Counted from the first letter of the stretch, positions 15,872 through 24,758 are shown. The stretch: 47,934 nt of DNA from an uncultured Acetatifactor sp. (GCA_910586775.1 CAJUJN010000032.1:1-47934); one strand, 5' to 3'. Translations and numbers: made by a program. Notes: generated by a model not told the origin, from the letters alone.

Positions 15872-17071
15872 ATGAAAATAGTGGTGTTGGCAGGAGGAAA
15901 CAGTACGGAGCGTGATGTGTCCCTGAGCTCCGGCGGTATGATTTATCATGCGCTGAAGAATAACGGGCATCAGGCTGTTTTGTTGGATGTGTATCTGGGA
16001 ATAGAAGGGGATACGGAGGGTATCTTTACATGGGAGCAGGACTGGGCAGCTTCTGTAAGTGCGGTGGGAGAGAATGCCCCGGACGTGGAGACGGTAAAAG
16101 CGCTGCGGAAAGACGGAGGAAAGAGCTTTTTCGGCCCCAATGTGCTGAAGATCTGTCAGGAGGCAGACTGTGTGTTTCTGGCATTGCACGGTGCCAATGG
16201 AGAGGACGGCAGGATACAGGCATGCTTTGAACTGATGGGAATTTCTTACACCGGGGCGGATTCTGTGGGTTCCTGCCTTGCCATGGACAAGGGTATTGCG
16301 AAAGATCTTTTTCAGACATATCACATTCCAACCCCTGCGGGTATCCGGCTGAAAAAGGGCGAGGCCCGGCAGAATACAATGCGGCAAAACAGGGCGCTGC
16401 AAAGCGGTAATCTGCAAAGGGGGAAGCCGCAAAGTGAGAATCTGCAAAGCGGGATGGCGCAGGGTGAGTTGCCGCAGAGCAAGAATCCGGAAAACGAAAT
16501 TCCGTATCCACGTATTGTAAAAGCGTCCTGCGGCGGCTCCAGTATCGGTGTCTGCATTGCCCGCAATGAAGAGGAGTATGAGAAGGCCATGGAAGAGGCT
16601 TTCCGGTATGGCGACGAGATCATTGTGGAACAGTATATTCGGGGAAGAGAGTTTTCCGTGGGAGTGCTGGACGGGAAAGCGCTTCCGGTGATAGAGATGG
16701 CGCCGAAAGCGGGATTCTACGATTATAAAAATAAATACCAGCCAGGCACCACCGTGGAGACCTGTCCTGCCCGGATTCCGGAGGAGAAAGCGCGAAAGAT
16801 GCAGGAAATCTCCGAGCGGGTATTCCGGGCGCTGCGCCTGAAAAGCTATGCCCGGATGGACTTTGTCATGAATGAGGCGGGTGAGATTTTCTGTCTGGAG
16901 GGCAATACATTGCCGGGAATGACACCCACCTCGCTGCTGCCCCAGGAAGCCGCCGCAGCGGGGATGGATTTCGGACAGCTGTGCGAGACGATCTTGGAGC
17001 TGGCGCATAAGAAAAGTTCGGAATCACGGTTCACTGATAATACCGGGAAAGGATATGGAAATTTGATATGA
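15872..17071 (+). CDS. ddl: D-alanine--D-alanine ligase with a repeat insert
   Basis: A 399-residue ATP-grasp ligase that makes the D-Ala-D-Ala dipeptide for peptidoglycan. The N-terminal VLAGGNSTERDVSLSSG, KASCGGSSIGV, FYDYKNKYQPG (Tyr of the omega loop) and LEGNTLPGMTPTSLLPQEA are all Ddl signatures; the Tyr loop argues for D-Ala rather than D-Lac or D-Ser use. The family is usually 300-360 residues; the excess is a 45-residue insert (166-210) of nine five-residue units between the lid-proximal strand and the CGGSSIG strand. It overlaps murF by 4 bp (ATGA), so the two are translationally coupled. A VanR/VanS-like pair follows. Confidence 0.93.
   Translation: MKIVVLAGGNSTERDVSLSSGGMIYHALKNNGHQAVLLDVYLGIEGDTEGIFTWEQDWAASVSAVGENAPDVETVKALRKDGGKSFFGPNVLKICQEADCVFLALHGANGEDGRIQACFELMGISYTGADSVGSCLAMDKGIAKDLFQTYHIPTPAGIRLKKGEARQNTMRQNRALQSGNLQRGKPQSENLQSGMAQGELPQSKNPENEIPYPRIVKASCGGSSIGVCIARNEEEYEKAMEEAFRYGDEIIVEQYIRGREFSVGVLDGKALPVIEMAPKAGFYDYKNKYQPGTTVETCPARIPEEKARKMQEISERVFRALRLKSYARMDFVMNEAGEIFCLEGNTLPGMTPTSLLPQEAAAAGMDFGQLCETILELAHKKSSESRFTDNTGKGYGNLI
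16367..16501 (+). repeat. 15-bp tandem repeat inside ddl
   Basis: Nine in-frame degenerate units of 15 bp, consensus about CTGCAAAGCGGGAAT, encoding units such as LQSGN, LQRGK, PQSEN, LQSGM and PQSKN. The array starts and ends on codon boundaries and falls between conserved parts of the fold. Confidence 0.9.
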
Positions 17072-18780
17072 TGGATTTATCAATCGGGGAAATAGCGGAG
17101 GCATGCGGAGGAAAACTGATTCTTCAGGGTAAAACGACAAAAACTGACATGGATGTCAGAAATTCGCTTGTCAGTTCTGTGGTCATAGATTCCAGGCTTG
17201 CGGAGCCTCAGGGGGTATTCATCGCCACTGTGGGGGAGCGGGTGGACGGACATAAATTTATCCCGGGCACATTTGCCAGGGGAGCGGTTCTGGCTGTGAC
17301 GCAGAAGAGCCCGGAACAGGTGGAGGCGGAACATGGGTGCAAAGCTTCGGAATGGGGTTCCTATGTCCTGGTGGAGGATACGCTGCAGGCGCTGAAGGAT
17401 ATTGCGGAGGCTTACAGGAAAAAGCTTTCTGCAAAAATCGTGGGAATCACCGGCAGCGTGGGCAAGACCAGCACCAAGGAGTTCATGGCGGGAGTGCTCT
17501 CCGAAAAATATCATGTGCTGAAGACCGAGGGAAATTTCAATAATGAGATCGGCGTCCCCCTGACGCTTCTGCGCATCCGCAGGGAGCATGAAGCCGCGGT
17601 GGTGGAGATGGGGATCAGTGATTTCGGAGAGATGCGCCGCCTGAGCAAAATGGCCCGTCCCGATATCTGCGTGATCACGAATATCGGTCAGAGCCATCTG
17701 AACAACTTAATAGACAGGGACGGTATCCTCAGGGCAAAGTCGGAAATCTTTGATTATATGGCGGAGGACGGGGAAATCTGCCTGAACGGCGAGGATGACA
17801 AGCTGGCCGCGCTGGATGAGATCAAGGGACACAGACCCCGTTTCTTCGGACTGGGAAAGAATCCGGCGGAGGAAGTCTCCATGGTGGATATCGTGGGTAA
17901 AGGGCTGTGGGGCAGTGATGCTGTCCTGCGGATGCGCCGGCTTCCGGAAGGAGATGAGAAGCCGGAGGAAAGTGAGACGCTGAGGAAAAGAGACGCGGGA
18001 ACTGCCGGGATGCATAAATCCCAGGGAGAAAGCCGTACCGGGGAGATGCCACAGGACAGTTTGTCCGTTACAGACAGAACGGAGCAGGAGGAGACCGTAA
18101 GGTGTGAGACATGTACAGGATTGCCGGTCCATATTCCGCTGCCGGGGGAGCATATGGTATTGAATGCTGCTGCTGCTGCCTGCGTGGCGGGACTTTTGGG
18201 TCTGTCTCAGGATGACATTGCAGCGGGCATCGCCAAAGTATCTGCCGTCAGCGGGCGAACCAATATCCTGCGCCTGCCCCGATATACCATCATTGATGAC
18301 TGCTACAACGCCAACCCGGCATCCGTGAAAGCGGCGGTGAGCCTGCTGGCCATGGCGGACACGGAGAAGGTGGCGATACTGGGGGATATGCTGAACCTGG
18401 GAGAGAAATCTTCCGACTATCATGCGGAAATCGGCAGGAAGGCAGGAATGTTGGGGATTGACCGTATTCTCTGCGTGGGTGAGGAGTCCAGGCATATGTT
18501 TCGGGCGGCGGAAGAATATGTGAAAGCGAAGACCGGGGGTTCCCGTTGTATGGACAGGGATATATTGGCGGAAACGGCAAAAGAGCATGGGAGCGCGGAG
18601 GCCGGGATTTCCTGGTTTCCGGACACGCCTGCCCTGATGAAGGCGCTTGCAGCCGATCTGGGCGGGCTGGTGCCGGAGGGAAGCACCGTGCTGGTCAAAG
18701 CTTCCCATGATATGGGCTTTGGGGAGGTCCTGAAATTCCTGCGTGAGAGGGCGGAAGAGGAAATATTTATAAAATCTTAA
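17068..18780 (+). CDS. murF: UDP-MurNAc-tripeptide--D-Ala-D-Ala ligase (MurF) with a linker insert
   Basis: A 570-residue Mur ligase that adds D-Ala-D-Ala to the UDP-MurNAc-tripeptide. The N-terminal substrate domain, the P-loop GITGSVGKTSTKE (about residues 128-140), the EGNFNNEIGVPLTLL motif and IDDCYNANPASVKAAV are all present. The usual length is about 450; a hydrophilic stretch of about 60 residues (roughly 297-357, rich in E, R, T, S, Q) interrupts the central domain. The ATG at 17068 overlaps the ddl stop; a second ATG follows at once. Its substrate is the product of ddl, so the pair is a functional operon. Confidence 0.94.
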   Translation: MMDLSIGEIAEACGGKLILQGKTTKTDMDVRNSLVSSVVIDSRLAEPQGVFIATVGERVDGHKFIPGTFARGAVLAVTQKSPEQVEAEHGCKASEWGSYVLVEDTLQALKDIAEAYRKKLSAKIVGITGSVGKTSTKEFMAGVLSEKYHVLKTEGNFNNEIGVPLTLLRIRREHEAAVVEMGISDFGEMRRLSKMARPDICVITNIGQSHLNNLIDRDGILRAKSEIFDYMAEDGEICLNGEDDKLAALDEIKGHRPRFFGLGKNPAEEVSMVDIVGKGLWGSDAVLRMRRLPEGDEKPEESETLRKRDAGTAGMHKSQGESRTGEMPQDSLSVTDRTEQEETVRCETCTGLPVHIPLPGEHMVLNAAAAACVAGLLGLSQDDIAAGIAKVSAVSGRTNILRLPRYTIIDDCYNANPASVKAAVSLLAMADTEKVAILGDMLNLGEKSSDYHAEIGRKAGMLGIDRILCVGEESRHMFRAAEEYVKAKTGGSRCMDRDILAETAKEHGSAEAGISWFPDTPALMKALAADLGGLVPEGSTVLVKASHDMGFGEVLKFLRERAEEEIFIKS

Positions 18781-18859
18781 TCCAATCTTCCCGATATTAT
18801 CATAAAATGGGAAAGTGCAGTGAAAACGGCACGGAACGAACGCAGAACCGAGGTATGAA

Positions 18860-19552
18860 ATGGACGAAAAAATATTGATAGCCGACGACGAACAGGAGAT
18901 TGCGGACCTGGTAGAGCTTTACCTGAAAAACGAGGGTTTCCAGGTCCTGAAATGCTATGACGGGACAGCGGCGATGAAAGCGGCGGAGACAGAAGTGCCG
19001 GATCTGGCCATCCTGGACATTATGCTTCCCGGGGCCAGCGGCCTGGAAATCTGCCGCAGGATTCGGGAAAAGCATAACTATCCCATCATCATGCTGACAG
19101 CCAGGGACGGGGAACTGGATAAGATCAATGGCCTGACTCTGGGGGCAGATGATTACATGACAAAGCCTTTCCTGCCCCTGGAACTGGTAGCCAGGGTGAA
19201 AGCCCAGCTGCGCCGCTACAAGAGATACAACACGGGCACGCTGCAGGAGGATGTTTATTCCGTTTCGGGGCTGGTGCTGAATGACAAGACTCATGAGTGC
19301 TTTTTAAACGAGAAGCCTTTAAGTCTGACACCTACGGAATTCGCCATTCTGCGAATCCTCTGCCAGCGAAAGGGCCAGGTGGTCAGCGCGGAGGAGCTGT
19401 TTCATCTGATCTGGGAGGAAGAGTACTATACCAAGAACAACAATACCATCACGGTGCATATCCGGCATCTGAGAGAGAAAATGGGAGATTCCTTCGAGGA
19501 GCCGAAGTATATCAAGACGGTCTGGGGGTGCGGATATAAAATTGAAGGCTAA
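18860..19552 (+). CDS. OmpR/VanR-type response regulator
   Basis: A 230-residue regulator: receiver domain (1-118) with acidic pocket ADDE, phosphoacceptor Asp53 (ILDIMLPG), Thr in LTARD and Lys in TKPF, then a winged-helix DNA-binding domain (about 130-230) with LTPTEFAILRIL and VHIRHLREKMG...VWGCGYKIEG. The sequence is closest in feel to VanR-type regulators. The ATG at 18860 follows GAGGT. It overlaps the kinase gene by 11 nt and starts 79 nt after murF, so cell-wall stress or D-Ala-D-Ala supply is a plausible signal, inferred from context. Confidence 0.93.
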   Translation: MDEKILIADDEQEIADLVELYLKNEGFQVLKCYDGTAAMKAAETEVPDLAILDIMLPGASGLEICRRIREKHNYPIIMLTARDGELDKINGLTLGADDYMTKPFLPLELVARVKAQLRRYKRYNTGTLQEDVYSVSGLVLNDKTHECFLNEKPLSLTPTEFAILRILCQRKGQVVSAEELFHLIWEEEYYTKNNNTITVHIRHLREKMGDSFEEPKYIKTVWGCGYKIEG

Positions 19553-20741
19553 CAGAAGAGTAAAGAGGGCTGTTATCACGCTGCTGCTGATTGCAGGGGG
19601 CTTCTTTCTCTGCAATTTCTTTTATTTAGTCCTGGATCAACTGCTGAACGGCTTCGTGCGGGACTGGTTTGACCGCAATTATGTGTATCATGAATGGGTA
19701 GCGGTGGCGGATGGGCAGGAGGGATATTATACCGCAACCATACGATGGGCCAGAGTGAAAGAACTGGTATTCGAAATCTTCCTGGTGGGTGTAGTTCTGT
19801 TGGTGCTGGTGATCCGGCTGATATCGGTTGCCTATGCTTCTTACCGGGAAAAGCAGGTAATACGCGCCGCGGGAAAGATGATAAACGATTTCATGCGCCA
19901 TGACAGGGAAGCTTCGGAAGTATTTCCGGCGGAATATGCGGAGGTGTCCCTGCAGATGGCGGAGATCAAGGCAGCCATGCAGAGACAGGAGCAGCTGCAG
20001 AAGGAGGAGGCCGGGAGGAAAAACGACCTGATTACCTATCTCGCCCATGACCTGAAAACGCCGCTTACCTCTGTCATCGGCTATCTGAGCCTGCTGGACG
20101 AAGCCCGGGACATGCCCCAGGCACAGAAGACGAAATACATTCATATTACTTTGGACAAGGCCCACCGCCTGGAAAAGCTGATTAATGAATTCTTCGAGAT
20201 CACCCGGTATAATCTGCAGCAGATTATACTGGAGAAAGAGACGGTGGACCTGCACTTTATGCTGATACAGTTAACCGATGAATTTTATCCGATTTTAAGC
20301 GCACATGGAAATACCGTCAGACTGGACCTGCAGTCCTGGCGGGGCGCGTCTGACGATGGGGAGATAACGGATTCGGAAGAGAGCATCACCGTCTACGGAG
20401 ACGGTGAAAAGCTGGCGAGAGTTTTTAATAACATTCTGAAAAATGCCGTCGCCTACAGCTATCCGGACACGGAGATACAGGTCAGGTGTATTGAGGCGGA
20501 AGAAAAAGTTTACATCACCTTTTCAAACAGGGGAAAAACGATTCCGGCCCAGAAGCTGAACGCTGTCTTTGAGAAGTTTTTCCGTCTGGACGAAGCCCGC
20601 TCCACAAACAACGGGGGGGCCGGATTGGGACTGGCTATTGCGAAGGACATTGTCACGCTTCACGGAGGCAGCATTACCGCAGACAGCGTGGACGAAGTGA
20701 CTACATTCACGGTGGAACTTCCCGTTTGGGACACACAGTAA
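19542..20741 (+). CDS. VanS-like sensor histidine kinase
   Basis: A 399-residue membrane kinase. Two transmembrane helices (about 10-32 and 75-97) enclose a short outside loop of about 40 residues. The H-box LAHDLKTPLTSVIGYL, N-box NNILKNAVAYS, and G-boxes AGLGLAIAKDIVTLHGG follow in order. The short sensor and helix arrangement match VanS-type kinases. Translation probably starts at a TTG (19542) inside the response regulator's end, giving coupling; no better internal start is seen. A hairpin terminator starts at the stop codon. Confidence 0.92.
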   Translation: MKANRRVKRAVITLLLIAGGFFLCNFFYLVLDQLLNGFVRDWFDRNYVYHEWVAVADGQEGYYTATIRWARVKELVFEIFLVGVVLLVLVIRLISVAYASYREKQVIRAAGKMINDFMRHDREASEVFPAEYAEVSLQMAEIKAAMQRQEQLQKEEAGRKNDLITYLAHDLKTPLTSVIGYLSLLDEARDMPQAQKTKYIHITLDKAHRLEKLINEFFEITRYNLQQIILEKETVDLHFMLIQLTDEFYPILSAHGNTVRLDLQSWRGASDDGEITDSEESITVYGDGEKLARVFNNILKNAVAYSYPDTEIQVRCIEAEEKVYITFSNRGKTIPAQKLNAVFEKFFRLDEARSTNNGGAGLGLAIAKDIVTLHGGSITADSVDEVTTFTVELPVWDTQ

Positions 20742-20797
20742 ATCCCCATACATCCATGCCGGATAAGAATTTCTGACGCGCGGATGACCGGGGATTT
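20740..20797 (+). terminator. Terminator after the kinase gene
   Basis: AAATCCCC (20740-20747) pairs with GGGGATTT (20790-20797), followed by CATTTCG. An inner ATCC/GGAT stem supports it. Confidence 0.6.
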
Positions 20798-20896
20798 CAT
20801 TTCGTTGTATTCAATCGCATTTCTCCGGGTGAACAATCAGGCCGGTTTTATTATGATACCTTATTATTATGATGCTGTAGTACAGTCCGGGGCAGC

Positions 20897-21637
20897 TTAT
20901 GGCATGTATTCTTTCTTCACTTCGAAATATCTGCTTTCGATCAGGCCGCTGACATGGGTTCCCAGTTTTTTTCGCTCATTTTTATCCAGTTCGTCCAGGT
21001 AAATGGGCTTCTGGAACTCGATGATGACAGTGGCTTTCCGAATCCGGGGCAAATGGTCCTCGAATATGGCGGCAGAGTTGAGAATCACCATGGGGACTAC
21101 GGGCACGCCGCCTTTTTCCGCAATCTTGAAGCTGCCCTCGTGGAAAGGAAGGAATGTGTCATTTACCCGGTTGCGGGTTCCCTCCGGGAAAATGCAGAGG
21201 GAGATGCCGCTTTTGACCTCTTCCACGCCTTTCAGGATTGTCTTCAGCCCTTCCTTGATATTGTCCCTGTCAAGGAAGAGACAGTGGATTGCCTTCATCC
21301 AGTCCTTCAGCAGTACCCACCGGAGCATCTCTTTCTTCGCCACATACCCGGTGATGCCGGGAAAATGGGAATAGGTGAGCACGATATCGAAATAGCTGCG
21401 GTGGTTGCCCACGTAGAGGACGGCACTGTCGGCGGGGATATTTTCCGTACCCCTGACAATCAGCTTCGTGCCAGCGAGAAAGGCGATGCAGCGGAATCCC
21501 CAGCCTACGATTGCCTTTGCCGCCCGGTCTTTGCGTCCGGGATCGGACTTTCCGATGAGCCACAGCACCAGCAGCGCCGGTATGCCAAGCACCAGAAACA
21601 GGATTAAATAAATTGCAACCAGTATGAGTCGAATCAT
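20897..21637 (-). CDS. plsC: 1-acyl-sn-glycerol-3-phosphate acyltransferase (PlsC-like)
   Basis: A 246-residue membrane acyltransferase that makes phosphatidic acid from lysophosphatidate. An N-terminal helix (MIRLILVAIYLILFLVLGIP) is followed by the catalytic NHRSYFD (H-x4-D motif), the FLDRDN block and the FPEGTRNR substrate motif. The ATG at 21637 follows AGGAAAGG. An in-frame extension of 34 codons upstream runs through a repeated 19-nt motif and lacks a ribosome site. Stands alone between convergent and divergent neighbours. Confidence 0.9.
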   Translation of the reverse strand: MIRLILVAIYLILFLVLGIPALLVLWLIGKSDPGRKDRAAKAIVGWGFRCIAFLAGTKLIVRGTENIPADSAVLYVGNHRSYFDIVLTYSHFPGITGYVAKKEMLRWVLLKDWMKAIHCLFLDRDNIKEGLKTILKGVEEVKSGISLCIFPEGTRNRVNDTFLPFHEGSFKIAEKGGVPVVPMVILNSAAIFEDHLPRIRKATVIIEFQKPIYLDELDKNERKKLGTHVSGLIESRYFEVKKEYMP

Positions 21638-21718
21638 TGTATGAACCTTTCCTGTCAGGAAGTTGCTTCCCCACATGCTTTTTTTGTATTCCCTGTTTTT
21701 TCGGAACAGAATGTATCC

Positions 21719-21737
21719 GTTATTTTCCGACAATTCC
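21719..21737. repeat. Copy 3 of a 19-nt dispersed motif
   Basis: GTTATTTTCCGACAATTCC, identical to 13087-13105, located about 80 nt upstream of plsC. Confidence 0.55.
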
Positions 21738-21792
21738 AAAATTTATCTTAGCATAGAAAAGGAAAAAAGTACATAGAATATAGAGAAAAAGA

Positions 21793-22254
21793 TTGTGGGG
21801 TTTTTCGTTGAGATTACATCGCTTCCATCTAAAAGTTACAAGGAAATTACTGCGCTCCGGATTTTTAATGCTCCTGCTCACCTGCACATTACTGTTGGGC
21901 GGCTGTACGCTGCTCAGTGAGGAGAAAATCAAACTGCGTGACCTGGAATTTACGGTTCTGGGAGAGGAAAAGATACCGGAGCAGCTGACGGCAATCATCG
22001 AAGAGAAAAAGCTGGAGCCGTTCCAGATTACCTATACGGACAATGCGAATCTGTATATCTGCATCGGGTATGGGGAACAGGAGACGGGGGGATACAGCAT
22101 TGCGGTGAATGAATTGTATCTGACGGACACGAACATCGTGGTCAACACCAGTCTTCTGGGGCCGGAGGCACCAGGCCAGGAGAATCAGGCACCGTCCACT
22201 CCTTACATAGTGATTAAGACAGAATATCTGGAGCAGACTGTGACATTTGAATAA
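21793..22254 (+). CDS. PrcB-like lipoprotein
   Basis: A 153-residue exported protein. A basic N-terminus is followed by a hydrophobic segment ending in the lipobox LLGGC (Cys near residue 38). The mature part contains ITYTDNANLYICIGYGEQETGGYSIAVNELYL and ends TPYIVIKTEYLEQTVTFE, which matches the PrcB C-terminal domain family (protease complex subunit). The start is uncertain: a TTG at 21793, a TTG at 21808 and an ATG at 21868 are possible, and none has a strong ribosome site. The longer forms keep the positive n-region. Followed by a hairpin terminator. Confidence 0.75.
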   Translation: MWGFSLRLHRFHLKVTRKLLRSGFLMLLLTCTLLLGGCTLLSEEKIKLRDLEFTVLGEEKIPEQLTAIIEEKKLEPFQITYTDNANLYICIGYGEQETGGYSIAVNELYLTDTNIVVNTSLLGPEAPGQENQAPSTPYIVIKTEYLEQTVTFE

Positions 22255-22267
22255 AACATACATGTAG

Positions 22268-22304
22268 TACAGGCGCTGAAACCGGTAAGGGGGCAGCGCC
22301 TGTA
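22268..22304 (+). terminator. Hairpin after the PrcB-like gene
   Basis: TACAGGCGCTG (22268-22278) pairs perfectly with CAGCGCCTGTA (22294-22304). No long T tract follows. Confidence 0.55.
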
Positions 22305-22383
22305 TTGTGATTCGGATGATTTTGGCAGTGATTGAAGGTTTTGGAACCGTTTTGGACAGGCATCTGATGGCTTCCCGGCATAA

Positions 22384-22412
22384 TTGACTTTAAACATACT
22401 ATACTGTATAAT
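22384..22412 (+). promoter_or_regulatory. Strong orphan promoter upstream of the sigma-factor region
   Basis: TTGACT (22384-22389), 17 nt, TATAAT (22407-22412), followed by the dyad CTACAGTTCTGTAG. No long ORF starts for over 400 nt. It could drive the 32-codon ORF at 22482 or a long leader of the sigma gene. Confidence 0.65.
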
Positions 22413-22481
22413 TACTACAGTTCTGTAGGGAAACAGTTGTGGGTGTTATGCTTTTCAGAAAGCTGACAGACAGGCGGACAG

Positions 22482-22580
22482 ATGCATATCAGAGAAACTC
22501 ATGAAAAGTATTGCGGTGAGCTGATGGGCATGTATACAAAGATAGACAGAGCTGGAATGGGAGGAAAACTTGTGAAATAG
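22482..22580 (+). CDS. Possible 32-residue small protein
   Basis: ATG-initiated ORF encoding MHIRETHEKYCGELMGMYTK and 12 more residues, ending at TAG. CAGGCGG lies just upstream of the start. It sits about 70 nt behind a strong promoter and is followed at once by a GGAGC/GCTCC dyad. No family is recognised. The 22593-22850 stretch downstream holds no other gene. Confidence 0.25.
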   Translation: MHIRETHEKYCGELMGMYTKIDRAGMGGKLVK

Positions 22581-22850
22581 GAGCGTGCTCCACTTTCTGG
22601 CAAAGGATTTTGAAATTGTATGAAACAGATTCCCGAAGAAAACATGTTCGGCATAAATGTTATATGGGCCGTCTATTTTGCATTAAAAATTCTGTACGTC
22701 TCATTCTGATTTAGAAAACAGAAATAGCAGGATAATATTTTTAGAATATCTAAACTTTGGTCCCCTGCCGGGAAAATAATGGTAGATTAGAAGTTATAGA
22801 AATAGAAGCAATATTTCGGGTGACGAAAGGGATGGGAACGAGTACAGAAG

Positions 22851-23348
22851 ATGAATGTGGAAGAAAGGATAGCCAGTGATGGCGAGGTAATTGAAGCGGC
22901 ATATGGTGCGTATTTTGAAGATGTATACAAATTTGTGTTTCGCAGAATTGGGAATGAGCCCGTGACGGAGGACATTGTGCATGATGTGTTTTGCGCAGCA
23001 TTGAACAAAATGGAAGAATTCCGGAATCATCCGGAGCCGAAAAGGTGGCTCATGGTTACTGCGAAGAACAAGATACGCGAATTGTACCGGAAAATGAAGC
23101 GCAGGTCTTTTGAGACTTTGGATGAGATACCGGAACCTGCGGTGGAAGAGCCGGATTACAGAGAGATTGAGTTGGAATTGACGGCGCTTGCGATCATAGA
23201 CATAGAGGAGTGGGAACTGATCAAGGATTACTATCTGAACGGAATCACAATCAGAGAGTTGGCGGAAAGGTATGGAATAACGGAAAACAACATGAGAGTG
23301 CGTCTGCATCGCCTGAGGGTGAAGTTGAGGAAGAAGATAGACCGTTAG
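22851..23348 (+). CDS. ECF-type sigma factor
   Basis: A 165-residue sigma-70 family regulator with region 2 (FEDVYKFVFRRIGNEPVTEDIVHDVF..., about 22-80) and a region 4 helix-turn-helix (ITIRELAERYGITENNMRVRLHRLRVKLRK, about 132-162). No region 1 or 3, as in ECF sigmas. The ribosome site is weak. The next gene begins 19 nt after its stop and encodes a single-pass membrane protein, the usual place for its anti-sigma factor. Confidence 0.9.
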   Translation: MNVEERIASDGEVIEAAYGAYFEDVYKFVFRRIGNEPVTEDIVHDVFCAALNKMEEFRNHPEPKRWLMVTAKNKIRELYRKMKRRSFETLDEIPEPAVEEPDYREIELELTALAIIDIEEWELIKDYYLNGITIRELAERYGITENNMRVRLHRLRVKLRKKIDR

Positions 23349-23367
23349 GGGAGGACAAAATATAAAT

Positions 23368-24675
23368 ATGCAGGAAAATAAAAAGAGGGAATTGCTGGAA
23401 AGTGAATTAAGGGAAGAATTGAACTGGTATACGCTGTATGCTACGGATGAAGAGTATGACCAGAAGGCAGTGGACTCGATCATGTATCTGCTGGACAGGT
23501 GGGAGCCTCTGGAAGAGGGGACTGTGCCGCCGGTGGAGGAGTCATGGAAGAGATTTCTGAAGGTTGCAGGCAGGAAGGAGTTGCTGCCGTTGGAGGATGC
23601 GGCAGAGACGCGGAAGCCGGTGTCAGGGGAAAGTGTGGCAGGGGTACGGAAGTCGGTGCCAGGGGAAAGTGTGGCAGAGGTACGGAAGCCGGTGCCAGGG
23701 GAAAGTGTGGCAGAGGTACGGAAGCCGGTGCCAGGGGAAAGAATAGCAGAGACGCGGAAGCCGGTGTCTGGGAGAAGTGAGACCGGTTTCTCAATAATGC
23801 AGGCAAGGAAAGCAGGAGAAGAGCTGCCGTCAGAGGATGAAATGGGGGAGGGCCTGTGGTCAATGCAGAAAGCAGATTTTGAGGATGAGCTATTTTTAAG
23901 AGAAAGGGCAGAGGGAGACAAGCCGGAGAGCATGGAAGAAGACATGGCAGACAATATAGTGCATATGTCGCCGGAAGAGGATGAAAACTCGGGCGTAGTC
24001 GGCGGAACAGGAAAGCAGGATGGGCATAAGAAAACCGGGAAACTGGCGAAGTTTGCTTCCAGGCATAAGATTATTGCGGCGGCGGCACTTGTGCTGATGG
24101 TTTTGATGGTGGGAAATACGATTCATGCGGTCGCCAATCCGGAGACGGGGTTTTTCTTTTGGTTGAATCGGGATGATTCTGGAGTCAAGATGATGACTTC
24201 GCCAGAAGGGTTGGATAGTGAAACGAAAGATCATATTAGTACATATTATAATGAGGAGGATGTACCAGAATGGGCGAAAAAGTGGGTGCAAATTGAAACA
24301 GGGATTGAATTCGAAACAAAAGATATATATGAGTTTCAACATATTGAGATAAGTGAGTCAGATAATCGTCAGCATGTTACCAGTTATTTTGTATGTGAAA
24401 ATCTTAATAAAGATATATATGTGGGTGTATGGGTATATTGGGATAAAGTATCATATTTTAAAGAAGAATTTGTGGGATATGACCATGTCCAGAGTTATGA
24501 ATTTGCTCAAAAAGAGATTGATATCTATAAAAAGACGGAAGACACAGGACAAACTTACTATATAGTATGTTTTTATGAGGGAAATTGTAAATATTATGTT
24601 AAAGGGCAAGAGAAGTTGGATGAGCTGAAGAGGATAATCGAAGAGTGTTGGGAGTATGTGCAAAAAAATTTTTAA
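23368..24675 (+). CDS. Putative membrane anti-sigma factor with repeat linker
   Basis: A 435-residue single-pass protein. A cytoplasmic N-terminal part (1-75) could bind the sigma factor. It is followed by five 12-residue repeats of the type AEVRKPVPGESV (about 79-138), an acidic stretch, one transmembrane helix (about 234-252, IIAAAALVLMVLMVGNTI) and an outside domain (about 255-435) rich in Tyr, Asp and Lys. The outside half resembles DUF4367-like sensor domains only in general character. Base composition shifts from GC-rich before the helix to clearly AT-rich after about 24190. The role as anti-sigma is inferred from position and topology. Confidence 0.65.
   Translation: MQENKKRELLESELREELNWYTLYATDEEYDQKAVDSIMYLLDRWEPLEEGTVPPVEESWKRFLKVAGRKELLPLEDAAETRKPVSGESVAGVRKSVPGESVAEVRKPVPGESVAEVRKPVPGERIAETRKPVSGRSETGFSIMQARKAGEELPSEDEMGEGLWSMQKADFEDELFLRERAEGDKPESMEEDMADNIVHMSPEEDENSGVVGGTGKQDGHKKTGKLAKFASRHKIIAAAALVLMVLMVGNTIHAVANPETGFFFWLNRDDSGVKMMTSPEGLDSETKDHISTYYNEEDVPEWAKKWVQIETGIEFETKDIYEFQHIEISESDNRQHVTSYFVCENLNKDIYVGVWVYWDKVSYFKEEFVGYDHVQSYEFAQKEIDIYKKTEDTGQTYYIVCFYEGNCKYYVKGQEKLDELKRIIEECWEYVQKNF
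23602..23781 (+). repeat. 36-bp tandem repeat inside the anti-sigma gene
   Basis: Five near-identical 36-bp units starting at 23602, 23638, 23674, 23710 and 23746. Units 2 to 4 are the most alike, which suggests recent unit duplication. Confidence 0.92.
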
Positions 24676-24758
24676 ATATTTTTGTAATAATATGCCATTT
24701 CGAGTCATGTATATATAGAAGGACAATTTGAATAGGTTCTGTGGGAAAGGAGAATGGG

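Noticed and set aside
15779..17008. A 409-codon reverse ORF opposite ddl
   Set aside because: Shadow of ddl with low-complexity repeats caused by the 15-bp array; no start signal.
15872..20741. A vancomycin resistance (van) operon
   Set aside because: The ligase carries the D-Ala-D-Ala type Tyr loop (FYDYKNKY), and no VanH, VanX, VanY or VanT gene is present. Only the regulator pair resembles Van proteins.
23480..23863. Reverse ORF rich in Pro/Ala/Leu
   Set aside because: Shadow of the 36-bp repeat in the anti-sigma gene.
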